Shown here in pieces: positions 1 through 9,922 of a DNA stretch of 63,063 bases (position 1 is the stretch's first letter; the number at the start of each line of letters is the position of its first letter). A program made the translations under genes and the position numbers. The stretch is from Brevibacterium sp. 239c (lineage in GTDB: Bacteria > Actinomycetota > Actinomycetes > Actinomycetales > Brevibacteriaceae), in assembly GCF_900169365.1 (NCBI RefSeq), contig NZ_FXZH01000022.1, forward strand, positions 1 to 63,063, given 5' to 3'. The notes beneath the pieces are model-generated. The model made no database searches. It worked only from the letters and a program-made list of their open reading frames with translations, and had not been told where the DNA came from.

Positions 1-1
1 C

Positions 2-109
2 GAGCATTTCAGCGTCGGTCAGGTAAAGGTTTCACGTATCGAACGCGCTGAAGCTCGTGATGACGAGTTCGCAGCGCAGTACCGGGACTTCCTTCTTCAA
101 GCCGCTTGA
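2..109 (+). CDS. C-terminal fragment of an unidentified protein (5' end outside the window)
   Basis: An open frame enters from the left edge and ends at TGA 107-109, giving about 35 residues rich in charged amino acids (it includes the stretch SRIERAEARDDEFAAQYRDF). The hairpin 20 bases downstream fits the end of a transcription unit, which supports this being a real 3' end. No motif is left that would name the family. Confidence 0.5.
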   Translation, partial: EHFSVGQVKVSRIERAEARDDEFAAQYRDFLLQAA

Positions 110-130
110 CATCTATAGGAGCATCACAGA

Positions 131-161
131 GGGTGCTCAACCGAGTTTCAGTTGAGCACCC
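131..161 (+). terminator. hairpin terminator after the left-edge gene
   Basis: A perfect 11-bp stem (gggtgctcaac / gttgagcaccc) with a 9-base loop lies 21 bases after the stop of the left-edge gene. The T-tract that follows is weak. It may also stop transcription arriving from the convergent acyl-CoA ligase gene. Confidence 0.6.
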
Positions 162-316
162 GCGTTTCGAGGAAGGGGAGCAGCACAGCACCTGAGCTAC
201 AGGGGAGAGCCGGCCACGACCTCCGCGAGCCGGCCCGGGCCAGGCGGCTCAGCCGGCCGCGGCCTGCCCAGGCCCACTGTGCGCAGACCTGCGCAGACCA
301 GACTAGGCTGCTGGGC

Positions 317-1948
<1,632 letters not shown>

Positions 1949-2131
1949 GAGACTCCTTTGATCATGGTGGTCGTACTGGGGTGTCGCGATCGTGGTGGGA
2001 CCCAGAGCTTGCGCAGTTGTCGAGGCTGCACGGTTCGCGTCATGGTGTGCAGTCGGAACACGTTGACGCCTGGGTCGTTTTCATCGTCAGAATATCCCGG
2101 CAGGTGATGCGGTTCACAATTTGCACCGCAA

Positions 2132-2153
2132 CGTTACCAATTAGAAACTAACG
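2132..2153. promoter_or_regulatory. possible operator upstream of the acyl-CoA ligase gene
   Basis: CGTTA and TAACG arms flank a 12-base AT-rich centre within the 266-base gap upstream of the acyl-CoA ligase gene. The arms are short, so this is only a weak candidate for a TetR-type site. The rest of the gap shows nothing clear. Confidence 0.2.
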
Positions 2154-2214
2154 GACGCCGAGGTGCGGGCCCGCCCTGTTCGCCGAGTCGGGCCCGTCCG
2201 ATGCGACAGTCCGG

Positions 2215-2973
2215 CTATTCGCCGGTGAAGTTCGGTCCGCGCTTTTCGATGAAGGCCGCGACCCCTTCGGCAAAGTCATTACTGGCCCGCAACGCTGTCT
2301 GACCCGTGAGCTCCTGGTCGAATGCATCGTCGAGTTCAGTCAGCGTCGCCGCGTTGATGGCTCCCTTCGAAGCGGCGAAAGCGAGGGGTGCGCCCTGAGC
2401 CCATTGTGCTGCGATCTCCTGTGCCCGGCTCAGGTGCTCGCCCGCGAGCGTGACCTCGCTGGACAGGCCCCAATCGAGTGCTTCCTTGGCCCAGACCTTC
2501 TGTGCCGTCAGCGCCATCTTCATGGCTCGATGCCGACCCGCCGAGGCTGCGACGAGTGCCGTCGCCCCTCCATCGGGCATGAGCCCGATCTTAGTGAAGG
2601 CCAACATCAGGTACGACTCTTCGCTCATCACGGTGTAGTCGCAGGCCAGAGCCAGGGAACAGCCGATGCCGGCTGCGGGACCGGAGACCGCGGCGATGGT
2701 CGGTATCGGCAGATCGATGATCGATCGGATGATGGAGTTGGCCCGGTCGAGGCCGAGCCCTCCGCCCTGCACAGACCCCTGCAGATCGGCACCTGAACTG
2801 AAGGACCGGTCATTGCCGGTGATGATGAGCACACGGGCTGTGGTGGCTGCCGCAGCGACGGCGTCCCCGATGCCCTCCATAGCCTCCTCGGTCAGCGCGT
2901 TGAGACTTTCGGGGCGATTGATCGTGACAGTGACGACCCCATCGTTCAGGTCGGTGAGAACACTCGAGGTCAA
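2215..2973 (-). CDS. enoyl-CoA hydratase/isomerase family protein
   Basis: 252 residues from the chosen TTG start. Crotonase-fold enzymes add water to trans-2-enoyl-CoA in beta-oxidation. The oxyanion-hole segment FSSGADLQG, the glycine-rich loop GPAAGIGCSLALACDY and the catalytic-region PDGGAT are all present. The TTG at 2973 was preferred over an ATG at 3018 because GAGGAG lies 5 bases upstream of it and family homology begins with the ITSSVL-like segment there. The longer version would add 15 residues of no recognisable character. A 14-bp palindrome sits about 50 bases upstream and probably controls the gene. The exact pathway is not resolved. Confidence 0.87.
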   Translation of the reverse strand: MTSSVLTDLNDGVVTVTINRPESLNALTEEAMEGIGDAVAAAATTARVLIITGNDRSFSSGADLQGSVQGGGLGLDRANSIIRSIIDLPIPTIAAVSGPAAGIGCSLALACDYTVMSEESYLMLAFTKIGLMPDGGATALVAASAGRHRAMKMALTAQKVWAKEALDWGLSSEVTLAGEHLSRAQEIAAQWAQGAPLAFAASKGAINAATLTELDDAFDQELTGQTALRASNDFAEGVAAFIEKRGPNFTGE

Positions 2974-3020
2974 AGCGACTCCTCTATGTTGGCGTTGGAT
3001 GTCTGATCTTTCATCCAACT

Positions 3021-3034
3021 TTAACGTACGTTAA
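3021..3034. promoter_or_regulatory. palindromic operator candidate, enoyl-CoA hydratase promoter
   Basis: TTAACGTACGTTAA is a perfect 14-bp palindrome, 48-61 bases upstream of the hydratase start, with AT-rich flanks that partly extend the symmetry. Its size and position fit a TetR-family repressor site of the kind that controls acyl-CoA degradation genes. No such repressor is encoded nearby. Confidence 0.5.
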
Positions 3035-3220
3035 GTTGATCTGGGTCACACCGCTCGGAAGTACTCTTGGAAGCGAGCAGGCGCGCTTTCCCGTCAAGCA
3101 GCGCACTTGCCGCCGTGCCACGGGCCACCCTGCGCTCGCGGTCACCGCACCACGAGTCTCACGCCGTGCCACAGGCCACGTTGCACCCCGGGCCCCTGTG
3201 GTCCTGCCAGTTCATGGTGG

Positions 3221-4219
3221 TCACACTCTGCGGTGCCGGCTGTGCTGGTCTGCCTCAGACAGCGAAGCCAAATAGGCGTTGTAATTCCGCAGCTGGGCGT
3301 CACCGTCCCTGGCAGCTTGGCGGTCGAGACGACGACTGAGTCGCGCATCAGATCTCTGCCACTTGAACACCAGCACGCCGAGCATGATCAACGTCGGAAT
3401 CTCCGTGAACGCCCACGCGATGCCGCCTCCGAGGAACTGGTCCTTCAACGGATCGATGCCCCACATCGGCATTCTGTAGAAGCTCGTGAGCAATGTCGTC
3501 GACATCATCACGACAATCCCGAAGAATGCGTGGAACGGGATGGTGGCCACAATCTCGAAGACCTGCACGACGGTGGGATCGATGCGAACCTGGCGCTTAC
3601 TGCTCGTTCGCGGTGAGGGATCGATGCCGAAGATGTTCCAGAAGTAGAGCATCCCGATGGCCACGAAGTGGATGAACATCAGGTTGTGTCCCCACATCGT
3701 CGACATCAACCAGTCGAAGACGGGGGTGAAATACAGACCGTACAAGCTCATCAGGAACAACACGGTTGTCACGACCGGGTTGGTCAGCACGCGCAGAGGA
3801 GGACTGTGGACGATTGCGAGGATCACTCGACGCGCATTCCATCGACCCGATCCGGCCGGCAGGACACGCAGCATCAGTGTGATCGGCGCACCCAGGACCA
3901 ACAGGATGGGACTGAGCATCGACAGAATCATGTGCTGAATCATGTGCATGCTGAACAGCGCCATGCCATAGCCATTCAATGCTGTGCCATCGACGAGGAT
4001 CACGGTGGCGATACCCAAGGTCCACCAGATGGTTCGCGAGATCGGCCAGGGCACTCCTCGCCGATGGAGCAGCCAAACACAGATGAGATACGCCAGCAGG
4101 CCGAGCGTCGCGAGGATGACGATGATGGGGATCGGCTGCGGGTGCCATTCGATGACCCGTGACAGCGTCGGCGGGAGCGTCGGATGCCACATCGTCCCGC
4201 TCATCTGGTGCTCATGCAT
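3221..4219 (-). CDS. ctaG: CtaG-type cytochrome c oxidase assembly family membrane protein
   Basis: 332 residues with about seven hydrophobic segments, matching the caa3_CtaG family, whose members are linked to copper delivery to cytochrome oxidase or to copper handling. Conserved histidines and methionines occur in membrane positions (SMHMIQHMILSM, HNLMFIHFVAIGM, TIPFHAFFGIVVMM). The N-terminus MHEHQMSGTMWH is also metal-ligand-like. The ATG at 4219 was chosen because GGAGAGG lies 6 bases ahead; a TTG at 4240 would add 7 residues. A 7-3-7 inverted repeat lies just upstream. The gene stands alone, so a copper role is inferred from the family only. Confidence 0.82.
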   Translation of the reverse strand: MHEHQMSGTMWHPTLPPTLSRVIEWHPQPIPIIVILATLGLLAYLICVWLLHRRGVPWPISRTIWWTLGIATVILVDGTALNGYGMALFSMHMIQHMILSMLSPILLVLGAPITLMLRVLPAGSGRWNARRVILAIVHSPPLRVLTNPVVTTVLFLMSLYGLYFTPVFDWLMSTMWGHNLMFIHFVAIGMLYFWNIFGIDPSPRTSSKRQVRIDPTVVQVFEIVATIPFHAFFGIVVMMSTTLLTSFYRMPMWGIDPLKDQFLGGGIAWAFTEIPTLIMLGVLVFKWQRSDARLSRRLDRQAARDGDAQLRNYNAYLASLSEADQHSRHRRV

Positions 4220-4241
4220 GCGCGCCCTCTCCTCGATCAAA

Positions 4242-4258
4242 TTCTACGTACCGTAGAA
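4242..4258. promoter_or_regulatory. inverted repeat upstream of ctaG-like gene
   Basis: TTCTACG and CGTAGAA form a perfect 7-bp inverted repeat around TAC, 23-39 bases upstream of the chosen start. The CTAC...GTAG core resembles sites bound by BlaI/MecI/CopY-type repressors. That resemblance is an inference, and no such regulator gene is in the window. Confidence 0.45.
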
Positions 4259-4400
4259 AATTGGCTCGAGGCCCACCGTACGCTGGTTGTGCCGCTTCGT
4301 CACCCGGAGATCTCCACCCTCGCCGAGGCGCTTGCCCGGACCCAGCGGCCCGTTCAGGTGCACGGCCCGTCCAGGCAGTCCAGTCAGCCCAGTGGCGTGC

Positions 4401-4970
4401 TCAGATCAGCGCGGCCGCCAGCTGACTCCCCGTCAGAGCCCGGTCGGCGAAGACCAGTCGCATCGCCCGCGGATCGGGGTTACCGGCATCAGGTGCTCGA
4501 TGCCGCAAGGTCAGACCCACCTTCTCCGCGACTCTCCGTGAGGCCGCATTATGTTCGAGCAGGTAGGCGATGACCGGCAGTTCCGGCTTGAGCTCCTGGG
4601 CCCGAGCAACGGCCAGGCGTGAGACCTCGCTGGCGTAGCCGCGGCCCTGAACTTCGGGGCGGAAGCGGTAGCCGAGGTTCCAATAGGCTTCGATCCGATC
4701 GGGATCCCACTCATCGGCCATTGGTCTGCGCCTCACGCCGCAGCCGCAGGTCCCCAGCACCGGGCCATCCTCCGATTCGCGCACAATCCACGCACCGAGC
4801 CCGTCGATCTCCCAATCAGCGATGCAAGCTAACAGATACGCCTCGGCTTCCGCCCGCCTGACCATCCGGCCGCTGGGAAAATGCGTCCAGACACGGGGGT
4901 CGCTGTGGATTTCGAAGACCTCATCCAGGTCCTGAAGTCCTGGACGGTCGAGAACGAAGGGAGCAGCCAT
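4401..4970 (-). CDS. GNAT family N-acetyltransferase (RimJ/RimL-like)
   Basis: 189 residues. GNAT enzymes move an acetyl group from acetyl-CoA to an amine. The acetyl-CoA-binding loop VQGRGYASEVSRLAV and the late segment NAASRRVAEKVGL are typical of the RimJ/RimL-like branch. The start is the ATG at 4970, which shares one base with the stop codon of the upstream PLP enzyme gene (TGATG), so the two are translationally coupled. An in-frame start 45 bases further upstream lies inside the neighbour and has no ribosome site. The substrate is unknown; the coupling suggests a link to the PLP enzyme. Confidence 0.8.
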   Translation of the reverse strand: MAAPFVLDRPGLQDLDEVFEIHSDPRVWTHFPSGRMVRRAEAEAYLLACIADWEIDGLGAWIVRESEDGPVLGTCGCGVRRRPMADEWDPDRIEAYWNLGYRFRPEVQGRGYASEVSRLAVARAQELKPELPVIAYLLEHNAASRRVAEKVGLTLRHRAPDAGNPDPRAMRLVFADRALTGSQLAAALI

Positions 4971-6127
4971 CAAGCGCTGTGAGCCGTGCGCAGGGCCGCG
5001 TCGAGGTCGCTCCACAGATCATCGACGTGCTCGATGCCCACGCTCAGACGCAGCAGCCCATCGGGAACCGATTCCGGCTCCGAGGCATTGCGCCGACGAC
5101 GTTCGATGAGGGACTCCACTCCGCCCAGGGACGTGGCAGGAGTCCACACCCGGACCGCCTCGGCGACGGCTGTGGCCTGTTCCGGCGTCTGGGTGCAGAA
5201 GGCAACGATCGCACCGAATCCCGACATCTGTGCCGCCGCACGCTCATGCCCGGGGTCCTCGGGCAAACCCGGGTAGCGGGTTTCGACGACGCTGGGGTGC
5301 GAGCTCAGACGCTTCGCGATCACCGCGGCATTGGCCTGGGCGCGCTCCATGCGCACCGACAAGGTCCGCAGACCACGCAGCGCCAACCAGACCTCGAAGG
5401 GCCCGGCGATTGCCCCACGCAGTGAGCGTTCGCGATGAAGTCGCTGGTGCAGCTCTTCGTTGCTCGTCAGCGCTGCACCGAGGACGACATCCGAGTGTCC
5501 GGCGAGGTATTTGGTGACCGAGTGGACGACGACGTCCGCACCCAGATCGAGCGGCGTCTGCAGCAGCGGGGTCGAAAAGGTGTTGTCCACGATGGTCAGG
5601 ATGCCGCGCTCGCGCGCAGCGGAGATGAGTGCGGGTGTGTCTGCGACTTCGAGCATCGGGTTGGTCGGAGATTCGATCCACAGCACCGCCGAGGCGGCAG
5701 CAACCTCGTCGAGTGCCGTCACGACGGCCGCGGTGTCGGCGATGTCGACGGTGACGAGCGTGAATCCGCTGCGCTCGGCGACTTCGCCCGCGGACTCCAG
5801 CGACCCCTGGTAGCAGTGCCGGGGCATGATCAGAGTGCCCTCGCGCGGGACCAGGCTGAGGGCAGCGGCGATCGCGGCCAGCCCCGAGCCGAAGACCAGT
5901 CCGGGCAACGCAGCATGTTCGAGTTCAGCTAATGCCTCCTCGAACGGAGTCCACGCCGGGGTCGAGAACCGACCGTAGACATAGGCGGACTGATCGATCT
6001 CACGGCTGCCGACGAAGGTCGAGGACAGTTCGATGGGAGGGTTCACCGACGACCCGGTCGAGCGTTGAGGACGACCCGCCTCGACGAGGACGGTCTCTGG
6101 TGCGTGGGACGAATCTGGAGAGGTCAT
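4970..6127 (-). CDS. metB: cystathionine gamma-synthase/lyase-like PLP enzyme
   Basis: 385 residues, a typical length for the Cys/Met-metabolism PLP family. These enzymes form or cleave cystathionine or act on O-acylated homoserine. Visible are the PLP-lysine segment SVTKYLAGHSD, the cofactor loop FGSGLAAIAAAL, the aspartate segment DNTFSTPLLQ, and the C-terminal substrate region TSLGGVESLIERR with an RLSVGIE motif. The ATG at 6127 has no Shine-Dalgarno, but TATATT lies 6 bases upstream, which fits a leaderless message. A further in-frame start at 6163 lies upstream of that promoter. Synthase and lyase cannot be separated by reading alone, so the symbol is tentative. Confidence 0.85.
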   Translation of the reverse strand: MTSPDSSHAPETVLVEAGRPQRSTGSSVNPPIELSSTFVGSREIDQSAYVYGRFSTPAWTPFEEALAELEHAALPGLVFGSGLAAIAAALSLVPREGTLIMPRHCYQGSLESAGEVAERSGFTLVTVDIADTAAVVTALDEVAAASAVLWIESPTNPMLEVADTPALISAARERGILTIVDNTFSTPLLQTPLDLGADVVVHSVTKYLAGHSDVVLGAALTSNEELHQRLHRERSLRGAIAGPFEVWLALRGLRTLSVRMERAQANAAVIAKRLSSHPSVVETRYPGLPEDPGHERAAAQMSGFGAIVAFCTQTPEQATAVAEAVRVWTPATSLGGVESLIERRRRNASEPESVPDGLLRLSVGIEHVDDLWSDLDAALRTAHSA

Positions 6128-6133
6128 CGTCCC

Positions 6134-6139
6134 AATATA
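6134..6139 (-). promoter_or_regulatory. -10 element for a leaderless start of the metB-like gene
   Basis: TATATT on the minus strand ends 6 bases before the ATG, which places the transcript start at or next to the start codon. Confidence 0.55.
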
Positions 6140-6170
6140 TGTCGCATGCCGACCACGCCGCACTGACGTC

Positions 6171-6226
6171 TCAGTGGTGTGACTGACGCCTCAGCGGTCA
6201 TTCGGAGGCCTCAGTCGCACCACTGA
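6171..6226 (-). terminator. long hairpin between the LysR gene and the metB-like gene
   Basis: A 22-bp stem with two mismatches (TCAGTGGTGtGACTGA paired with TCAGTCGCACCACTGA, then GCCTC with GAGGC) closes on a 12-base loop, 5 bases beyond the stop of the LysR gene. Within it the sequence CTGAcgycTCAG recurs. It most likely terminates the LysR transcript before the metB-like promoter, though no T-tract follows. Confidence 0.55.
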
Positions 6227-6230
6227 TGCC

Positions 6231-7148
6231 TCAGCCGCGTACACGCACCATGTGCTCCAGCAGTGCCCTGGCTCCTGTTGAGAGTCGGCGCCTAGGCGAC
6301 CACACCGCGTGCAGTTCACGGTCGAGGGCGACCCCGGACTGCACCGGCAGCGGCACCAGGCGTCGGGCCCGGAAGTCATCGCGCAGAGCCAGCTCGGAGA
6401 GCACAACGGGTGCGACACCGGTGGCAGCTGCGATCTTCAGCGCCGAGTTCGACCCGTACTCGCCCACCACACGTGCCCCACCGAAGCGAGCCAATGCGGA
6501 GTCAAGGACCTCCCGTGTTCCCGAACCGACCTCTCTGACCAGCAGCGGAACCTCGGCCAACGCCTCAGCGGCGATCGGGGCCGTCCACGCATCGGCGAAG
6601 GCGGGTGCGGCGGCGATCATAAGACGGTCATGGCCGACCACCTCGGCGGGGAAATCCTTGGGCAGGGACACAGACTCGATGAGGCCGAGGTCGCAACGCT
6701 GCTCACGGACGGCAGCGATGACCGCGGCCGAGTTCTCGACCGCCAGTCCCACGTCGATATCGGGATGGGAGGAAGTGAACGTCGTCAGATAGCGGGGCAG
6801 AAGGTATTCGGCCACGGTCAGCGAGGCGGAGACCCGAACAGTGCCAGCCCGCGCATCCTGGATGGCGCGGGTGCCGGCGTTGAGATCGGCATAGGCATCG
6901 ATGACCTTCGAGGCCCATTGGGCCACGGCATGACCTTCGGCGGTGAGCTGGGTGCCCTGCGGCGAGCGCACGAGCAGCGGCACCTTGAGATCTCTTTCCA
7001 GGTGGCGCAGGCTGCGTGAGGCATTCGGCTGCGCAAGGCCCATCGCCTCGGCGGCCTGTCCAATGGACTGGGCGCTCGCGCTCAGAGTCACCAGCAGCCC
7101 CAGCGCCGGGAGCTCGGGCCAGTCCTGCATTCTGCTGAGATCCTGCAT
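6231..7148 (-). CDS. LysR family transcriptional regulator
   Basis: 305 residues: an N-terminal winged helix-turn-helix (SIGQAAEAMGLAQPNASRSL) and a periplasmic-binding-protein-like effector domain (VRVSASLTVAEYLLP, IAAATGVAPVVLSELAL). It is divergent from the YeiH-type exporter gene, the same arrangement as yeiE/yeiH in enterobacteria, so it probably controls that gene in response to a small anion or sulfur compound. Start choice is uncertain: in-frame ATGs lie at 7175, 7148 and 7130. The middle one was taken; the one at 7130 has an AGGA upstream. The repeated MQDLSRMQDW at the N-terminus shows that either of the last two would keep the domain intact. Confidence 0.85.
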   Translation of the reverse strand: MQDLSRMQDWPELPALGLLVTLSASAQSIGQAAEAMGLAQPNASRSLRHLERDLKVPLLVRSPQGTQLTAEGHAVAQWASKVIDAYADLNAGTRAIQDARAGTVRVSASLTVAEYLLPRYLTTFTSSHPDIDVGLAVENSAAVIAAVREQRCDLGLIESVSLPKDFPAEVVGHDRLMIAAAPAFADAWTAPIAAEALAEVPLLVREVGSGTREVLDSALARFGGARVVGEYGSNSALKIAAATGVAPVVLSELALRDDFRARRLVPLPVQSGVALDRELHAVWSPRRRLSTGARALLEHMVRVRG

Positions 7149-7234
7149 GCCCCAATACTGCCATATCAGCGCCATATGGGTCGGTCGAACAATGCCGGCT
7201 ACCGAAACCTCTGAGTGCTTGACAGACTGAACTT

Positions 7235-8323
7235 ATGAAACGCATTGTCAGCCTCCTCCCAGGCTTGGGAGTCGCCGCAGTCGCCACCGCGATCGCGTGG
7301 CCCATCTCAATGGTGGCCCCCATTCTCTCCCCGCTCCTCGTCGCCATCGTCCTGGGGATCATCGTCGGCAACGTCCTCCCCGAACTGCCGCAGACCTTCC
7401 AACCCGGCCTCGCCTTCGCGGCCAAGCCCCTCCTGCGTCTGGGCATCGTCGCCCTCGGCGCACAGGTCGTCCTCGGCGACATCCTTGACCTCGGCTGGCT
7501 GGTCCTCGTGCTCGCCGCGGTCGTCGTCGCCGTCGGCATCATCTCCGGACTGCTGCTGGCACGTCCGTTCCGCGTCGATTCGAGTCTTGCGCTGCTCATC
7601 GGCTGCGGGTTCGGCATCTGCGGGGCCGCCGCGGTCGCCGGGGTCGAGTCGACGCTGAAGGCGAAGAAGGAGGACGTGGCCGCGGCGATCGGTCTCGTGG
7701 TCCTCTTCGGCACCCTGATGATCGCTGTGATCCCCTCGCTGAGCGCCGCCTTCGGTCTGGCCCAGGACACCGCCGGCATGTGGGGCGGGGCGTCCACCCA
7801 CGAGGTCGCGCAGGTCGTCGCAATCGGCGGCATCATCGGCCCCGCGGCTCTGCAAGTCGCCGTCCTCGTCAAGCTCTCCCGCGTCATCATGCTCGCCCCG
7901 ACCGTCGCCGTGTTCAGCTTGGTGATGCGCCGCAACGAGAGCCGGGAGCGGGCTCTGGTGACTTCCCCCGCCGAGGTGGCCTCGCAGTCCTCGTCGGACG
8001 CTGAGTCATCCTCGGATGCCCAGTCGCCTTCGGGTGGCCTGCCCGCTGCACCTGCGGCGAAGCGCCCGCCCATCATTCCCCTCTTCGTTCTCGGATTCCT
8101 CCTCATGGCGGGCCTGCGCACCTTCGGCCTGCTGCCTGACGTTGCGGTCTCCGGCCTGGGCTGGATCCAGACCGTGTGCCTGGCCATGGCGATGTTCGCC
8201 CTGGGGCGCGGAGTCCAGTGGCGTTCACTGCGCAACCTCGGCGCAGGTCCGATCGGCCTAGCCGCGGTGACGACTCTCATCGTCGCGGTGATCAGCCTCG
8301 GCGGCGCCGTCCTCCTGACCTGA
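7235..8323 (+). CDS. yeiH: YeiH/UPF0324 family putative sulfate/anion exporter
   Basis: 362 residues with about ten membrane segments, matching the YeiH (cons_hypoth698) family. The conserved small-residue segment LLIGCGFGICGAAAVAG and the GGASTHEVAQVVA motif in the middle are hallmarks of this family. A Ser/Asp-rich cytoplasmic loop of about 40 residues (SSSDAESSSDAQ) precedes the last four helices. The LysR gene is divergent from it across a short shared promoter region. The substrate is unproven; enterobacterial YeiH is usually described as a putative sulfate or sulfite exporter. Confidence 0.85.
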   Translation: MKRIVSLLPGLGVAAVATAIAWPISMVAPILSPLLVAIVLGIIVGNVLPELPQTFQPGLAFAAKPLLRLGIVALGAQVVLGDILDLGWLVLVLAAVVVAVGIISGLLLARPFRVDSSLALLIGCGFGICGAAAVAGVESTLKAKKEDVAAAIGLVVLFGTLMIAVIPSLSAAFGLAQDTAGMWGGASTHEVAQVVAIGGIIGPAALQVAVLVKLSRVIMLAPTVAVFSLVMRRNESRERALVTSPAEVASQSSSDAESSSDAQSPSGGLPAAPAAKRPPIIPLFVLGFLLMAGLRTFGLLPDVAVSGLGWIQTVCLAMAMFALGRGVQWRSLRNLGAGPIGLAAVTTLIVAVISLGGAVLLT

Positions 8324-8475
8324 GGTAATGAGCGCGGTACTGGTCTGAGGCTCTCACCTTGGTCCTGATCTGAGCTCCTGAGCGCACACATGCTGGAAGC
8401 ACCTTCTGCAGGCTGCCCGTCCTGGCTACGATGATGGCGAAGTCGAACCATGATCCAGTCGAGAAGGATGCGGCA

Positions 8476-9774
8476 ATGAGTGCGAACGCGATAGTCGTCG
8501 GCAGCGGCGTGATGGGAGCGTCCATCGCGTTTTCCTTGGCCAAACGTGGATACTTCGTCACCGTCGTCGACAAGAAGGCGGGACCGGCGCAGGGTTCGAC
8601 GGGGGCGACCAGTGCGATCGTTCGCTTCACCTATTCCCTGCGGGACTCCATCGCCCTGGCCTGGGAGTCCAAGCACCTGTGGGAGAACCTGCGGGACCAT
8701 GTTCAGGCACCGGAATCGGAACCGGTCGCGGACTTCATGCGCACCGGCATGGCCGTCTTCGACATACCCGGGCTGATCCCGGCCACAGTCCGCACAGACT
8801 TCGAGGCCCTCGAGATCCCCTATGCCGAGTGGGACGCAGCCGATCTTGCCCGGGAGCTGCCCGGTGTCGACCCCTCGAACCACTTTCCACCGACGCGCCC
8901 GGAAGATCCAGCCTTCCTCGACGACAGTGTCGAGCCCGCCACAGCACTGTACACACCCGACGGCGGGTATATCTCTGACCCGGTCCTGGCCACGGAGAAC
9001 TTCGCCCGCGCCGCCAAACGACATGGCGCCCGGTTCCTCTACAACACCGAGGTCATCGGCCTCCACCACGCCGATTCCACCTGGTCGATCAACCTCGCCG
9101 ATGGCCGAGTCCTCGATGCCGACGTCGTGATCAACGCGGCCGGACCCTGGTCAGCCCGACTCAACGAGCTCGCCGGGGTCGGCTCCGACCACGGAATCTC
9201 GCTGACTCCCCTGCGCCAAGAGGTCCATACCCTTCCGGCGGAATCGACCGTCATCCGCGCCGATGGCTCTCCCATTCCGGCCGTGCTCGATGCCGGCATC
9301 GGCACCTATATGCGCGCCGAGGTGGGCGGCCAGCTGCTCATCGGAGGCACAGAACCCGAATGCGATGAGCTGGAATGGGTCGAGGACCCTGACACCGTAT
9401 CGATGAGCGTTCGCTCCGAACTATTCGAGACCCAGGCGCTGCGAGCGGCCAAACGCTTCAATGACATCACGATCCCGAACCGGGCCCGAGGAGTCGTCGG
9501 CGTCTACGATGCTTCCGCCGACTGGACCCCCATCTACGATCGCTCCGTAGCGGATGGCTTCTATCAGGCGGTCGGCACCAGCGGCAACCAATTCAAGAAT
9601 GCGCCGATGGTCGGCGAGCTCATGGCGGAACTCATCGACGCCGTCGAGCACGGTCATGACCACGACCGTGATCCCCTCCAGATCTCACTCCGATACACGG
9701 GCGGGGAGCTGAACCTGGGAACCTTCTCGCGGCTGCGGTCTCCGGCAGGAACCAGCGGAAACGTCATGGGCTGA
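8476..9774 (+). CDS. FAD-dependent oxidoreductase (D-amino-acid/sarcosine oxidase family)
   Basis: 432 residues of the DAO fold. The dinucleotide-binding motif IVVGSGVMGASIAFSLAKRG is at the extreme N-terminus, followed by an acidic strand end (TVVDKK), a middle VVINAAGPWSARL segment, and the C-terminal flavin contact GVVGVYDASADWTPIYD with GTSGNQFKNAP. Such enzymes oxidise amines, glycine derivatives or D-amino acids. The ATG at 8476 was chosen because GAGAAGG lies at usable distance and the FAD motif begins directly after it; an in-frame ATG at 8431 adds 15 residues lacking family character. The permease gene lies 148 bases downstream and may import the substrate. Confidence 0.85.
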   Translation: MSANAIVVGSGVMGASIAFSLAKRGYFVTVVDKKAGPAQGSTGATSAIVRFTYSLRDSIALAWESKHLWENLRDHVQAPESEPVADFMRTGMAVFDIPGLIPATVRTDFEALEIPYAEWDAADLARELPGVDPSNHFPPTRPEDPAFLDDSVEPATALYTPDGGYISDPVLATENFARAAKRHGARFLYNTEVIGLHHADSTWSINLADGRVLDADVVINAAGPWSARLNELAGVGSDHGISLTPLRQEVHTLPAESTVIRADGSPIPAVLDAGIGTYMRAEVGGQLLIGGTEPECDELEWVEDPDTVSMSVRSELFETQALRAAKRFNDITIPNRARGVVGVYDASADWTPIYDRSVADGFYQAVGTSGNQFKNAPMVGELMAELIDAVEHGHDHDRDPLQISLRYTGGELNLGTFSRLRSPAGTSGNVMG

Positions 9775-9922
9775 TCTCAGCGGGGCACACTCACGTGCCG
9801 TTATTTGGGAATTACCGACCATTCGGGCTGCGATTACCGCTACTGTCCTTGCCGAACTGGTAATGTCACTCAGCGAGCCATCCAGTTTCGTTCAGCGAAA
9901 TTCCAGCCTAAATGGGGAAATC

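Noticed and set aside
3169..3201. CCACAGG/CCTGTGG hairpin as a terminator of the CtaG-like gene
   Set aside because: The stem is short, the loop is long and no T-tract follows; kept out for lack of support.
6703..9069. A 788-residue minus-strand frame across the LysR, YeiH and oxidoreductase genes
   Set aside because: It runs across three well-supported genes and has the low-complexity Arg/Pro/Ala composition of a shadow frame.
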